DNA from: Selaginella tamariscina
Taxonomy: Eukaryota; Streptophyta; Lycopodiopsida; Selaginellales; Selaginellaceae
Length of the DNA stretch: 64,000 bases
NCBI GenBank assembly: GCA_003024785.1
Contig: PUQB01000152.1
Span: forward strand, 186,001 to 250,000
Reading direction: 5' to 3'
The notes under the pieces were generated by a model, which ran no database searches, was not told the origin of the DNA, and was given only the letters and a program-made list of their open reading frames with translations. Within the stretch, counting starts at the first letter, position 1. Each line of letters opens with the position of its first letter. Position numbers and translations under genes: made by a program. This document shows, one piece after another, positions 35,137 through 48,717 of the stretch.

Positions 35137-36670
35137 ATGGAAAGTATTCAGTTATTAATGCTTGCCTTTGCTTTATTATTCTTGGTGTATGTCTTTAGGA
35201 AACGCCACCAGTATTTTCCACCTTCTCCACCAGGATCTCTCCCTTTTATTGGTCATATTCTCTTAAAGGAAAGCAGCCTCCCCACCAGATCTTTAAAAAG
35301 CTTGCAAAGCAGTATGGTGGTCTCATGTACCTCAGCTTGGATCAAACCACACTTTGATTGCATCCACCCCTGCGGTTGCAAAGCAAGTTCTTAAGAACCA
35401 TGACAGGGACTTTGCCTCAAGGCCGACCACTGCAGCAGCAAAGTACCTTCACTAATGCAACCGACATGATATTCATTCCATATGGTGATCTCTACAACAA
35501 CTTGAGGAAGCTATGCAACCAGGAGATATTCACCCAGAAGCGTTTGGAGATGCTTCTCCCACTGAGGACGATGGAGCGAGTCGTGTTCGTGAAGGAGCTG
35601 CTGAATGCCTCCAAAAGTAATACTGAGGTGAATATGAGCCAGAAGATCACTGATGTCACCTTTAACACCATGACAAGGATCGTCATGAACAAGAGCTTCT
35701 CTCAGGGAAGTCCCGAGGAGATAAGCAATGGTATGTGTTTAAGGAAGCTCTCATAGAGGGACTACACGTAGGGGCCGGCGTCCTTGGAGACTTCATTCCC
35801 TGGCTAAAATGGATGGACTGGCGTGAGGCAAGGCTTAAGGAGCTTGGAAGAATACAAGATGTGAGCATGCAAAAGGCCCTGTTAGAACACAAAGAACGCC
35901 GTGCAAATGGAGTAGAACCTATCGACTTCATGGATGTCATGCTCTTTAACATGGATGACACTCTGGTTAAGGCAGTGGCCGGGGTAAGATTTCATTCTTA
36001 CTAACAAACTAGCTGCAAGTATAACTTTGTTTATTATCCAGGACATTCTATCGGCTGGAATGGACACCTCTGCGATAACCGTGGAATGGGGATTGTCGGA
36101 AGTTGTGAGAAATCCTCATGTCCTTGCTACAATTCGCCATGAACTGGACACAGTGGTCGGAGATAAACGTATGGTGCAGGAAAGTGATATGCCGAAGCTT
36201 AAGTACCTGGAAGCTGTTGTTAAGGAAACGCTTAGGCTGCAGCCTCCCACGCCGCTGTTGCTCCCACGAAAATCCAGTGAAGTTTGCAGGATTGGAGATT
36301 TTGTGTTGCCTGCAAACAAATCTATTTATCAATGCATATGCTATGGGAGAGATGAAAACACTTGGAGCCAGGCTGACAAGTTTGATCCAGAGAGGTTTCT
36401 GGGAGATAATTGTGTGGATGTCAAGGGACAGGACTTTGAGGTGATTCCTTTTGGATCTGGGCGGCGCATGTGTCCTGCCGTGGGGATGGGGCTCTCCACA
36501 GTGCAAAGTATGCTAGCCAGTCTCCTGCATGCATTTGAATGGAAGCTGCCTGGAGGACTCAAGCCTCAAGAACTAGACATGAACGAGGCATATGGAGCCA
36601 CACTTCCAAGAGCAAATCCTCTTTACTCCTGCCTTCTACTCGACTTCCTGCTGAAGCATACACCTGGTAA
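35137..36670 (+). pseudogene. Cytochrome P450 family B, copy B2 (most complete B copy, frameshifted)
   Basis: MESIQLLMLAFALLFLVYVF is the ER membrane anchor, then RKRHQ, hinge PPSPPGSLPFIGHIL. Intron 35984-36041. Exon 2 is largely open: DILSAGMDTSAITVEWGLSE (helix I), KETLRLQPPTP (ExxR; His of the usual RLHP is Gln), FDPERFLG, heme loop FGSGRRMCPAVGMG with Ala in place of the last consensus Gly, and C-terminus near 36670. Breaks against B1 and B3: single bases missing near 35270, 35335, 35732 and 36345; two bases near 35456 and 36317; three near 35944. Length once aligned is about 500 codons, normal for the family. Function unknown; A-type P450s hydroxylate phenolics, terpenoids or oximes. 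Confidence 0.85.
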
Positions 36671-38700
36671 TTTAATAGCATATTTGTATCATTTTTAAAT
36701 GGAATAAGAATGTTTAAATTTCACATGAAATAAGAATGTTAATTGATCAATTTCCCATTTCCGTAGTTTTAATATAATACACGTCTCGATCTTAAAATTG
36801 TGTGGCTGCTAGTTCAATAATAAAATACGTTTATGTAAGCATCCTGAAATAAAAATGGAACTTTATATAGTCTTAATTAATAATTATTAATATTTTATTA
36901 TTATTTAATTAGTATTTATTAATATTATAGTATTTAATATGATATTTTTTTAAAATATTCTATGTTTAAAAGAAGAATGACATGATTTAATTATTAGGAA
37001 TCCTTAATTAAAAAATAAACTTTAAAAAATATTACATCTTTATTCCTCTCACTATCAGAATTTATGTATTTTCTTAGAAGATTAATAAATTTAATATTAA
37101 AATTACTTCTTAATTCATATAAATTTAAACATAAATAATTCATTATGACTACACAACTTAATAAAGATCTATATATTTAATAATATATTTTTTAATATTT
37201 AATATATAATTTTTCATCACAAATCTCATCTCTCTTTATAACAAATTTATAATTATTATTCTAGTCGTTCAAAATAGATTTTTTAGCTTTTTATTCTTTA
37301 TTAAATCATTTTACACGTTTATTTCTCGTATGACCTCAATGTTGCCCATCATATAAAGTAATCTCCTTGTGTTGTACATATTGTCATTCATTAGAAAAAT
37401 AAATATGTGATGATTAATTCACAACTTTAAAAGTCAATGTCATGCAATGTTTTCAATGCATTTGAAGTTATTGTTATGGCATTTGTTTTTAATGTTACTT
37501 TAGAGATATAAGTGATTATCTCATTCTACTTTTTTAACTTAATGCAAATAAAATTATAAATCTTTGAATTTACTATCTTAAGTGCAATATATACAACCTC
37601 ATGAGATAAAAAAACATTTGGGTAGAGCAAGTGAGATGGATTTTCCATATAGAAACTATGTAAATCGTTTTGATAAAGACAAATGTCCAAGTAACATACT
37701 AGCACATCCATTCTGTAGATTCTTTCAAATGGGTTGAAGGTAATTAGTGTATGGCTCATATAATTTGGTTAAACATTACCTTTTAAAGAGTATCATTAAT
37801 CAAAAGAATCTAAAGCTTATTTTTCATGAAGCATCTCGTAAATATCTAGTTTTTTAAGAATGTATTCCTCTGTTTTGAAAAAGACCAATTTCTCCTTCTT
37901 AGGTATTGGTTGAAAGTGATTTGGAAATACATCCCGACAACATCTTTAATCCAAAATAAATTCCTTGTCAATCATCTTGAACGTTGTTACATTATGAACA
38001 TCAAGGAGTGCTCCCACAATCACATTCATCTTTTTAAGTTTGTTAAAGAGTTTTTTCAAACCAAGGCGCAAAACAATATCTTCACAAAAGTTAATACTAT
38101 GAGGCAACATGATTCCTTATTTAATATCTCTATCTTTCTTCACATTTGTGTCAGTGGAGAAACACGTCGTTGATATCAAGAAAGACTAAGTGGCGATGTG
38201 TAGGTTTGACCTGAAAGATTGTAAAGAATAACAGTTCATCCCCTTATGATTGAGTAACAATTGTTTCTTCATTAGCTTTCTTTGAAACTTTCATTGCCAC
38301 GCATTAATCTTGCACACTTTCAACAATATCCTTCATATCTCTATGCTCTGTTGTGCTTATTAATGTGACCTCCTCAAAGCTAGTTTAAATACCTAATTGA
38401 ACCTAGTAGCTAGAATCCTCTTCTTCCTGCATAAGTGAAGTAGTAGGACATCAATCAAAGTGCATTTACTGCACCTTCTTTTAGAAATTGACTTATTTTT
38501 CTTTTGGACTTCTGAATCTTAAGAAAATTGGTATTTCTAGTGGAAGATAATCCCTCCAAATGACAATTTGCATTTTCATCTCATTTGCCAAGTTAAGAGA
38601 TTGAAGTTTAGAAACTGGGACATCTGTAAACACTTGTCAAGACCCACCTTAGTTATTTTCACAAAAACGATGTCTTCAGCAATGTTAATACCAACCTTGA
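36671..38700. other. 3' flank of B2, no intact gene
   Basis: The left part repeats the B1 flank. From about 38040 to 38700 the sequence has no counterpart in unit 1, marking the edge of the rearrangement there. A short plus frame (37910-38173) and minus remnants are not recognised. Confidence 0.5.
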
Positions 38701-40960
38701 GTTCATTCTGATGCCCTCATGGATATGATGTGCCCCAACAACTTTCATGTGGTCATGCCAAACACACATTTTGATGGGTTAAGAAATATTTCATATTCCC
38801 AACAATGTCAAAGTACCTATTCGAGGTGCTTCACATGATCTTCTGCTAGTCTGTAAGTCATAAAGTTGTTTAGAAACTCTCGGACAAAGTCTAAAAATAC
38901 TCGCTAAACCAACCTTTGGAAGGTGGTTGGGGCGCTCCAAAGGCCAAATGACATACCTTAAAAGTGAACACCCCTCAATCAATGATGATTGATGAATGTT
39001 ATCTTGGCTCGGTCTTTAACCACAATCATGACTCGATTGTATCCATTGAAGCCATCCATAAACGAGTACATCTCATGCCTTGTTACATCCTCCAAGATGG
39101 CCTCAATGAATGGGATGGGGAACATGTCTTTTCGATGATTGCATTTAGCCTTTTATGTAGATCCTTAAATGCCCATCCTTCTTTGGCACGATGACAATCG
39201 TCGACAACCACTTCGGGTTCTCAATGGGATACACAAAGTTCACTTCCAGCCATTTGTCAATTTTTACTTGGCTTGTTGGGCGTAGTTAGGGTTGATACCA
39301 TACCATTGTTGGCGGCTAGGCCTCATGTCCTATGCTGACACAGCTTCAACGGTACCCTCCTCATGCCGTGGGTCCATAGGCAGTTGGTGATTTGTTTCTT
39401 GAGCTCAGGGTCGGCGTGGGCATTGATCTGCAGTAGCCGAGGTTCCTCATCTGTACCCATGTTGACTTGTGTAATCACTACCTCAAGGGTAATGTTCCAC
39501 TCATATGTGGGCTTGTCAAGGTACTCTTTGTGGGCTAGCAGAGCCATGTGCCTCAACTCCTTTCATAGTATTGACCACTTCGGCACGTGCGTCTCTAGGG
39601 CCTCCCTCTCTCTCCCTATCTTGGTCACGTGATAAGCTGCAACAGTTTATTGTACCTCTTGGTGAAGGTCTACATCCCTACAACGAACAAGTCTGGTAGA
39701 CATGCCAAAATGGATGTCTCCTCATCATTGTCGAGCCCTTCACTCCAATATAATATGTGATATTCCTGCAGTCGAGCCTCGATGATGATGCCCGAACTTG
39801 TTCTACAATTATTAATATTAGTCCATTCTTGGTGGAAAAACTATTTGTGCTCCCAATCATGTTGCACCTTTGCACCCCTGAGCCAAGGTCAATCCCCCTT
39901 TAGAACGCATGTGAGGATGACAACGTTGATCAAGAACTTAACACTCTGGATCTTCACCTCTATTTTCCTCATGATGCCCTTGGGTGTAACCTTGGTCTAG
40001 TTTGCCATAGGCACTAGGAAATGTTAGGGCTCTGAATGTTTCATTTCTAACTTTTAGTGAAGCTCGACTGACATATAATGTTCACGCCTAAATCGCATCC
40101 ATGATGATGTTCTAGATCATGCAACTTGAAATTTGGATTGGTATGGTTGGCACATCATCCATGAAGTCTACTATTACGGTCCTGACTCTCTATGGCTTTA
40201 TTGTTGGTTTGTGAAGTTCCCAAGTGAAACTTCATACTATCCAAGAGACAGGCAAAGTAACTCGCCTATGGTCACCGATAGTTGAGTCTCAATGTTTCTA
40301 CTAGTCTTTGGCCATGGGCAAGTCTTATATGTTCCGCGATTGCCTCCACTTTGGCGCACTTCTTGGCCCACTGTCTCGACTTCAAGGGTTCTTTTGCTAC
40401 CTCCCGCTAGACTCTCCATGATCCTCATTCTCCAAGTTGATTGGATGGTTGACCTTTATGGCCCGTTGGGCCTATGATTATGTGATTGCCTTGCATTGTA
40501 GCTTGGGTGGTTAACTACATGATTGGCTTATGGTGCAAAGGCCGTGTCGATGTGGAAGTGGTCGAGGCACCCACTGCCTTTGCAATTTTTAGCACGTGTG
40601 CTTCCAACATTGGCTTAATCATAGGTATTCGAGAGTAACGGTATAGTGTGTTGATTATCTCCCAACGTCTAGCTGTTTATCACTATTGTTGTACCTCAAC
40701 CAATAGGGTTGGCGCTCTTGGGATCATGACTATTGACTGCACTCCCCTGACCGTGACCTTCTGCAAGACTGGTCATTCATGTTGGTCTTGCAGCCCTAGC
40801 CCTACTGGTTGTCCACAATTGTCTGTGTTGTGGGACCCTCAAACATTAAAAACCTTATGGTATTTATCCCCTCATGTTGTGTCTCTCAATTTGGCGAGGG
40901 ATGCTATCAAGTCGACCAATTGTCATCCTAATAGCATGAGAAGAGACTGAAACAACTCTC
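38700..40960 (-). pseudogene. Ty3/gypsy gag-protease-RT remnant, inverted copy
   Basis: Reverse-complement counterpart of 27090-29420, with the same stops in many places. On the minus strand are the MGTDEEPRLLQINAHADPEL segment near 39460, SVGFGL-type RT motif remnants near 38940 (FGLWSAPTTFQRL), and the gag-like frame near 40428-40237. The homology stops at about 38700 next to the B2 flank. Confidence 0.85.
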
Positions 40961-41329
40961 ATTTACTAAATTCACCATCTCCTCACTTGTAATGGATTTG
41001 GTGCATAATATGAAATGAGCTATCTTAAAAAATATATTTACCATATTCAAAGCTAAATTAAATTCTTTAAAGTTGAAAAAATTAGTGATGAAGTTTATGA
41101 AAATCAACTATCACGAGCCATTTGAAATGACAGTTGCTAAAGCAATTCATATGGACAATGGTGAAAAATTACTTGTGAGTTGTTTTTATGTTTAATTAAT
41201 TTATGTTTTGTTATTTTTTATTTTCTCTTATATTTAAAAATAAGACTTGATATTTCGATTCGTATTTTATTATTGGCCCCAACCCTAATAGAGATAGAAT
41301 AGCTAGTAAAGTGTAAAAGCGAGTGAGAG

Positions 41330-41870
41330 TAAATTGTTGAAGGCCACAATAAGTCCATATTGACAAGACAATACACATTTAGAGTGAGTGCAGCATGAAA
41401 CTGACCACCAGCACTGGTAAACATACATTGTCAATAGCTTTAAAAAAGACTTAATTACTTCAATATGAACATGGTATACCTCGAAACAAGCACATCATGA
41501 TTTTGAAGGAATACAATTGTGCACTTAGCATTGAGTGGAGCAACAAAGACAAATGCACATAGTGGTAGTATGAGACAAGGAGTTGGAAGCTACCAACCAC
41601 CAACTTCAAATGACATTTAATGTTGTAGCAACGTGCACGGAGGAGCAAGCCAATAATTGAGGGAGAAGCCTTAAGAAATCATTGTGTTAAGGAAAGAGCA
41701 TGAGAATGAGGACTTTTGTGCAAAAATGGATCAATCAACTAAAAAGACCACTTAGAAGATCACCATGCTAAAAGAAGAGTAGGAGGCTATGAAGGCCTTG
41801 GTGTGTGTGTGAGCACGATGATTAGCTACAAAGGTCAAAGGAGGACATTAGAATGTTGAAGGAGCAACAA
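41330..41870. other. Segment of the insert missing from the unit 1 copy
   Basis: The unit 1 copy jumps from gcgagtgagagta directly to caaaggtcaaaggaggacat, whereas here about 500 bp lies between them. The extra sequence is of mixed composition, with minus-strand and plus-strand fragments, and shows no recognised domain. A deletion in unit 1 is the simplest reading. Confidence 0.5.
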
Positions 41871-42010
41871 GACTAGTGCTCTCCTAAATGCTTCAACATA
41901 CTACCACTGCTAGGAGGTGGGTGCCAGTAGACCATGACTACTACAACAACAATTCGTTAGGCTAATTGATTAATTGAAGACATATGTTAAATTGGTAATT
42001 TGCTCTCGAT

Positions 42011-42660
42011 ATGGATATACAATGCTTCTTTGGTTTTGTCAATTTTTATTGCAAGTTCATATCATTAAATACTATTTTAAGTTTATATTACCACTCATCA
42101 AGCTCACACAAAGGGATAAGCCATTTGAATGGATGTCGTAGACAAATGCTACATTCTAAGTTTGAAAATGTGCTTTCACTTCTACATATATCCTCACTCA
42201 TCCAAATCTTAACAAGCCCTTTGTTGTTGGGGCTAATATGTCGGACTTTACACTTAATAGTATTCTTTCTTAAATTTAGATTCACCTCATACTCTTAAAG
42301 TTTCGTGTGTTAAAAATTAATACGAGGTACATGATTAAGAACATTTGACTATTGTGGACTCACTTAAAGAGTAAAGGAATTTCCTTGAAGGTTTTTTGTA
42401 CGAAGTTGTGGTTTATAACAACCACAAAAACTAATGTACTTCTAAAAAGCACAGTTTATGGATTGAATTCAACTTCATAATCACATACCATTTAAGTTTT
42501 TAGCAATGTAAAGTAGATGCTTTATTTTGACATTCAAATGATGTACTTTATAGCTAATAAAGAACCTTATTTATGCTTAAGAAGCCATTGCCACTTTTCA
42601 CCATCGATACTAAATAAGTCATTTAAATCATGTTATAGCTTTGGACTCATCATTAAAGAA
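42011..42660 (+). pseudogene. Gypsy RT-end and RNase H remnant (plus strand)
   Basis: DIQCFFGFVNFYCKFI (42011) matches the conserved end of gypsy RT (ixxFLGFxNFYRRFI). After a frame change come KLTQRDKPFEW and HPNLNKPFVVGANMSDF, the RNase H start, followed by degraded RNase H sequence to about 42660. It is on the opposite strand to the RT piece at 38.7-41 kb, mirroring unit 1. Confidence 0.75.
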
Positions 42661-43590
42661 AGGAGATGTTTTATGAATCACTAAAATATATTGATATTGA
42701 TATTATAATATACGCTCAAATATTTTAAACACAATCCATATATAATAAATTTACACAACAAGCATTACACCATTGTTGTCAAATAGTTTTTATTTGGTGC
42801 CACATGTGCCGTATGCTAGATGTTAATTATGAAAATCATAATTAAAAACTTATAAATTTAATAAAATAACTCGATTTGCAAGAACTCACACCCACAATTG
42901 GCTAAATACACAAACAACATTCATTTCATGAGTTGTGATGTGTCACTAGTTGAGTTGTGAGTGTTGTTTCTATTAATATAAATAAAGCAATTAAAGTCAG
43001 GCCTTAACCACTAATCTTATGTAATGTGTCCTAATTTGGCAATAACTCCCAATCTTGCAAGTGGGTTATCAATGAAAGAGTTAACTAACTCCATAGGCAT
43101 GACATACCCATTTATAATGCACATATTCACTAACAATAAGTGTTGTAAGGTATAATGCACCTTTGTACATTAGAAGTTAGGGTAGCACAAAGTGCCTTAA
43201 TAATACAAGTTAGAGCTTGCACTAGAAATATAATGAGTTCACTTTTGAATCATGAAATGCTTCTACATATACCCTACTTAATATACCCTTTTGCCCTATT
43301 TATGTAAGTGGACTGATAGCAAATGCAATGCAAGCATTACATAAGCATTATTATTGTTGATGATCTTATTATGCATATAGTTTATTAGATCTTGCCACGT
43401 GCATTTTGACATCATGTTAATTAGTGTGACCTAACCTCCTCAAAATAATATATAAAGAGGCTCATAACAACAATAAAAAAAACACAAATTATAAGCCATT
43501 TTAATGTTTTAATTAATTTCTCTTTTGTTATTCTCTTAATTTTTTTTGTATTTATAAATAAAATTTAATAGTCTAATTCATATTATATTC
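42661..43590. other. Right end of the inverted insert and junction to unit 3
   Basis: The sequence to about 43125 is the reverse complement of 25390-25860. From 43140 to 43480 there is sequence with no copy in the unit 1 insert. At 43480-43585 the repeat block (acaaattataagccattttaatg, gagaataac in reverse) leads into the unit 3 AT-rich region. Confidence 0.6.
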
Positions 43591-46500
43591 TTAGCCTCAG
43601 CAACCTTCACAATTGCTCCTCCAATCCTGGTCATTAGATGATTGATCCTCATTAGTTCCTTCACACAATACTCATGTGGACAAGCCTTGTCAGTTCGTGG
43701 GAGCCATCATCCACTATATCAATCTCAAGAACTACCAATTCAATCGAGCATTCAAGTGGGATGGAACTACTTGATTAGCCGCAAAACTATTTATTGCAGA
43801 TAGGAAATGAGAACCTTTAAATATTATTGCATACTAAAGTTAGTTATAACTCGTAAAAAAGCGCATACACATACATATATTTTATATAATAAGTTTATTT
43901 AGTGTGTGTGTATTTTCATTCATTTTAATTTTACACATTACGAATTAAATATGATCCGAACAAAGATTCAAATAAGCAATTGTTTATTTTTTATAATTAA
44001 TGAAAATATAATAAGAATATTTAAGGACAATGATTTGAGTTTGCTTATTAATTAAAAGAATTAAAATAATATTTTTAATTATCCATTGTTACACAACAAG
44101 GTAAAAATTCTTAAGATATGTAACATCTTAAATAGGATTATACAGTGACGTTTTAAATTGATCTACTGTAATAATTAAAAAGAATTGAAATGACTTAGTT
44201 AAAGAGGTTAAAGTCTTATTTTCGAAAAAGTCAATTAGAACTACATTATTTAATATTGAAAACGATTACTTTGAGTTTAATTTTTGAAGTGCATTATTAA
44301 AGTCAATTTTATTTATTTGTTTATTCCATTAGCATTCTATTTTAAATAATAAGATATGTTAATAAAAACTATAGTTCTAAAACATGTCCAAGTTGAATTT
44401 AATTTACTTTTTGTGAATATAAATAAATAATTTGATAAGGTTTAATACATATTCTTTAACATATGTATATTCTACAGCTTCCATTTAAATGTGGTTCCTT
44501 TAAAATATCATTAATATAATATTCAATTTATTATATATATTTTAGGACAAAACAAACAAATAAAGAAAAACAAAATTAATACATAAATATTAAGGTAACG
44601 TTTAAATACTAGAGCCATTATAAAATGGATTAAACTTAATAACTAAATAACAAATTCATCATAACATTAATGATAATTTTAAATTTAAAATGTAAGTATA
44701 TCAAATTTATTTAAATTTTATTTATCACATTTATATTTGAAAATGAAAAATGCCATTGCAAATTTTTCATTTTAATTTTAAAATTAATCATTTATAATAT
44801 ACTCATACAATAAAATAATGTAGAATGTCCTATAATGGTACACAATGTGTAATGTGTTTTTTACGTATGTATACAATATTAATTATTATAATCTATTAAT
44901 AAATATAATATAAAAATATATAATAAACAATTGAATAAAATATTTGATTTGTTCTCTATGGTTTTGCAGCCTTGGGATTGGAGATGCTCCATTTTAAAAT
45001 AAGAATGTTCACTAGGGCAGAAGACAAACATTTGGCCACGAGTTTAAATCTTATAAACCTTGAAAACCTCGAGTGGGGCCTTGAATGAAAATGCTTGTCC
45101 TTAATGCCAAAGACGGACCTTAGAGTCGAAAATAAAGCATCCCTTATTCAAGGATGTGAATACAAAGTTTTTCTATTTTTTATTTTTAAACACATAAATG
45201 TTCTTTTATCCATTTTATTTAGATAGTAACCTTTTGTATAATAAATGTACTAACAACCATAAGTTTAACATATAAATGTTTTGTATTTTTAGATATTGTT
45301 ACATAAATGTTTTATATAAATGATTTTTATTTAATGTTGACTTTGTTTGTAGTGTAATTTTTGTATAGTAAATGCATTAACATAGAATTGAATTATAAAT
45401 TTAATTTTTATCAAGTGATTTATTTAACTAATTGGTATATACAAACAATATTTTAATTATTCAATTGTTATTTATGAATCATTTATCTTTATTATGCAAG
45501 TTTATGTCTTTATTAAAAATTAATTAACTTCGAAGCCAAAGACATCTACAAATATATATATTATATAGTTTTTTCATTATTAAAATGTCCTTAACATAAA
45601 GACAACACTATTTATTGAAGTTTAAAGTTTTACACATTATAGAACTATATTATAACAGTTGAGTGTATAGAACTATGCAAAAGTGCACAACATGAAACTA
45701 TACAAAAGAGAAATTATAATTCAATATGTAATGCATTTCTTGTTCATATAGTGTAATTATATACAATTATCATTGCATTAGAGTCTAATGGTGTTTTAAA
45801 ATTTAAAAAATATGTAAGCAAACTTTTATATATACTTTATACTTCGTGCAATATGAACTAATAATAATAGTTTCTTGTCTCTATATGGGTCTATTATTAA
45901 GTGTTTATTTTATTATATAAGCCTTTTAACTCTTCATAAATATATTAATATATAAACTATATATTTCACATATAATTTGAGAGAGATTGAATGTTTTTAA
46001 TTTTAAATTAATTATTTTAGAATTTTTATTTTTATGTTTAAATTTTATATTATATTCATTATTATATTATATTGAATAAATAATATATTTTAAATATAAA
46101 TTTTACTATTAACTAAAAATTATTAATTTGTTATTTTTGCATTGTCTTAATTTATTGTTATTTATAAAACTGTTTTTTTTTTTTAATTTCATCATTATTC
46201 CATCTTAAAATATATATACTAAGTTAGATTTTATATAATCAAATTTTAAAAGAACCACAATTAATGTAAATTATAAAATATATATTTTATAAGAATATAT
46301 AAATATTTATTTTTAAACTTTATAACTTCACTTCGCATGCATGCATGTACTTCAAAATGAAATTCTAACTAGAATATTTTATATATTATTTATCTTTAAA
46401 ATAATTTATAATAAATTATGTTTAAATTTTGGAATGTTAGATAAGCGTGTATATGTTCTATCAAGAAGAGAAGAATTATAGGAACATAAAGCAAGGTCAC

Positions 46501-46735
46501 AGTTCGAACAAATTGGACTGCTCGAACGAACAACCATTGTTGTCGTCGTTGTTAGGGAGTCTAGAAGAGTTAAAAGCTGGTTGTTGTATTGCCTTTCATC
46601 TCCAGTGTTTTAATAGCAGATAACACAATATATTATTTAATATTAAAATAATGGAAAAACTGGTCCGTGAGATGTCTAGGTTTCTAGAAACTAGATAATG
46701 ATTCAGACATGAGTGACTCAGCTCAGAGACCATTA
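43588..46735. other. AT-rich left part of unit 3 (no gene)
   Basis: Second copy of 29881-33060 with scattered substitutions and small deletions. No coding potential seen. Confidence 0.6.
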
Positions 46736-46738
46736 GGT

Positions 46739-46802
46739 GCATTTGTAATAGCTTCGTCTAAAACTCTTCTGCTGCATTTTTAGACGAAGCTATTACAAAT
46801 GC
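46739..46802. repeat. Fold-back hairpin from P450 A exon sequence (unit 3)
   Basis: Arms 46739-46763 and 46778-46802 pair perfectly over 25 nt (gcatttgtaatagcttcgtc plus taaaa) around the same 14-nt loop as in unit 2. The outer part of the stem seen in unit 2 is lost here, because the right side joins cctggtttgcctc. Confidence 0.85.
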
Positions 46803-47048
46803 CCTGGTTTGCCTCAAGGCCACAGTACACTCCCTTGGGACGTACTCTTTTTTCCAGTATATACTGATATGCATTTTTCCCGTGCAGAAGTTTTTAATAT
46901 TACATAGTATATTGTGTTATCCGCTCGTAAGGAAAAACTGGTCCGTGAGATGCCTAGGTTAGATAACGATCCAGACATGAGTGACTACCATTAGGGTATT
47001 ACAAGGCTTATATAAAAATTAATTAGATAGATAGGTATCAGTTGAGGC

Positions 47049-47305
47049 ATGGAATACCTACTAGGAATAATATGGAATTTGTACAAGGACTTTGAACTCA
47101 TTCCATTCGGGCAGGACGAAGGATTTGTCCAGGGATGAATGTGGGACTTAACAATGTTTACCTTGTGCGTGGTAACCTTGTGCATGCTTTTGACTGGAAG
47201 GAGCCTGAGGAGAATGGGGTTCATATAGAACACGAGGTGTTTGGCATGAACTTGCACATGGCCAAGAAGCTCGAGCTAATACCATCTGCCCGGAATGTAC
47301 TATAA
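47049..47305 (+). pseudogene. Truncated P450 A, copy A3
   Basis: Same start-to-heme-loop fusion as A2, but one base is missing at the LIPFG codons (ccattcgggcagg), so the heme loop is out of frame with the ATG. The C-terminal IPSARNVL end and stop at 47305 are kept, unlike A2. Confidence 0.8.
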
Positions 47306-47679
47306 AAATATAAATATTATTATCTCTTATTAAATATTAAACTTTTATATTATATATTACCATTTTTATTACTGATCTTATTATTTGTATATTATTGTTA
47401 TACCAATTATAATTGTTTTTACAATTTATTATCAAAAAACTTTTTTTGTGTGTATGTATTTCATAAAGTCATATATTTCAAGACGGATATATAAGTTTAA
47501 ATTTACGGTCGTAGATGTTAAGAATGTAATACAATATAAATCAAATCTTTGATAGCCGTTGATGAATAAAAATCAAACTCTTTATAACATTGATAGATTT
47601 ATATTGATTTAATTATATATATGTCAGCATAACCAAGCAGAATCTGCCATGTGGCAGAGGATTCACGTGGCGAGTCATT

Positions 47680-47800
47680 AGCTTTATGGTGATGCGGTTC
47701 CCTTCCACATGGATCGCCATGTAGGATGTACGGCCAGCCACAGTAAATTGAGCCAGCGAGAGCCCATCTTCTTGGTCTCTCACATGTGGAAACAGATAAA
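47680..47800 (-). other. Conserved exon-like segment, unit 3
   Basis: Minus-strand HVRDQEDGLSLAQFTVAG and RTSYMAIHVEGNRITIK, almost identical in protein to the unit 2 copy although the flanks carry several indels. Function not recognised. Confidence 0.5.
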
Positions 47801-48717
47801 ATAACAAATTAAATTCACAAATATAAAATATATAATATTTATTATTATATATCATGATGATATCAATAGGACCCCATTAAAACACTCAGAAATATTTATT
47901 AATATATACCATTAAAATTTAAAACATTCATAAAGATGTATTTTAAGTTTTAATTTTGAAATATCTAAAGTTTAAACGTTGAAGTTCTGTATTTATATGT
48001 AAAATATAAGAGATTTCCATATAGGATTTGAACTATTTAAGGTATTTAGCTATTTTATCATTCATCCAGTTATCTTTTATATCAACACTAATTAACGTAA
48101 AATCAATAATGATTCATTTAAAATCAATGTTAAAAAATTAACACCAATTAATATGTAAAATTAACTTAAATTAATTTAAAAGATTTAAATAATTCTAAAG
48201 CCAAATGTTGTATAAACAGTTATGTCTTTTGTGTTTTGTGAAAGAAGAGTCAATTCCTATGCACATTAATATGAATAATAATATACTTTAACACACACAC
48301 ACACACATATATATACACACGCTCTAGTACACATGTCCATCATTAGTGAATTTAATTATTTAATAATAATTTATTAATTAAAAATTTTTAATTTAATTAT
48401 TATTTTAATTTAATAAATTTATTTTTAAATTAAATTCTTGATTTAATTGTTATGTTTAACTTAAAAGTTTATTCTTAAATTGAATACTTCACTGTATTGT
48501 TATCTCTGCAAATTTTAAGTTTATTTATATTTAAATTTAATTATTTAATTAGTCTTAACATAGGTAGACCCTTGACTCAATTATTATTCTTAAATAAATT
48601 AAATATTTAATGATTTTTAATTAGTCATTAACTTTAACAACACCAATTAATATGTACTTTTCAAGGTGAAATATATAACATGGACCTCCTAGAGAAAGAT
48701 CTTAACAAGTTATCAAG

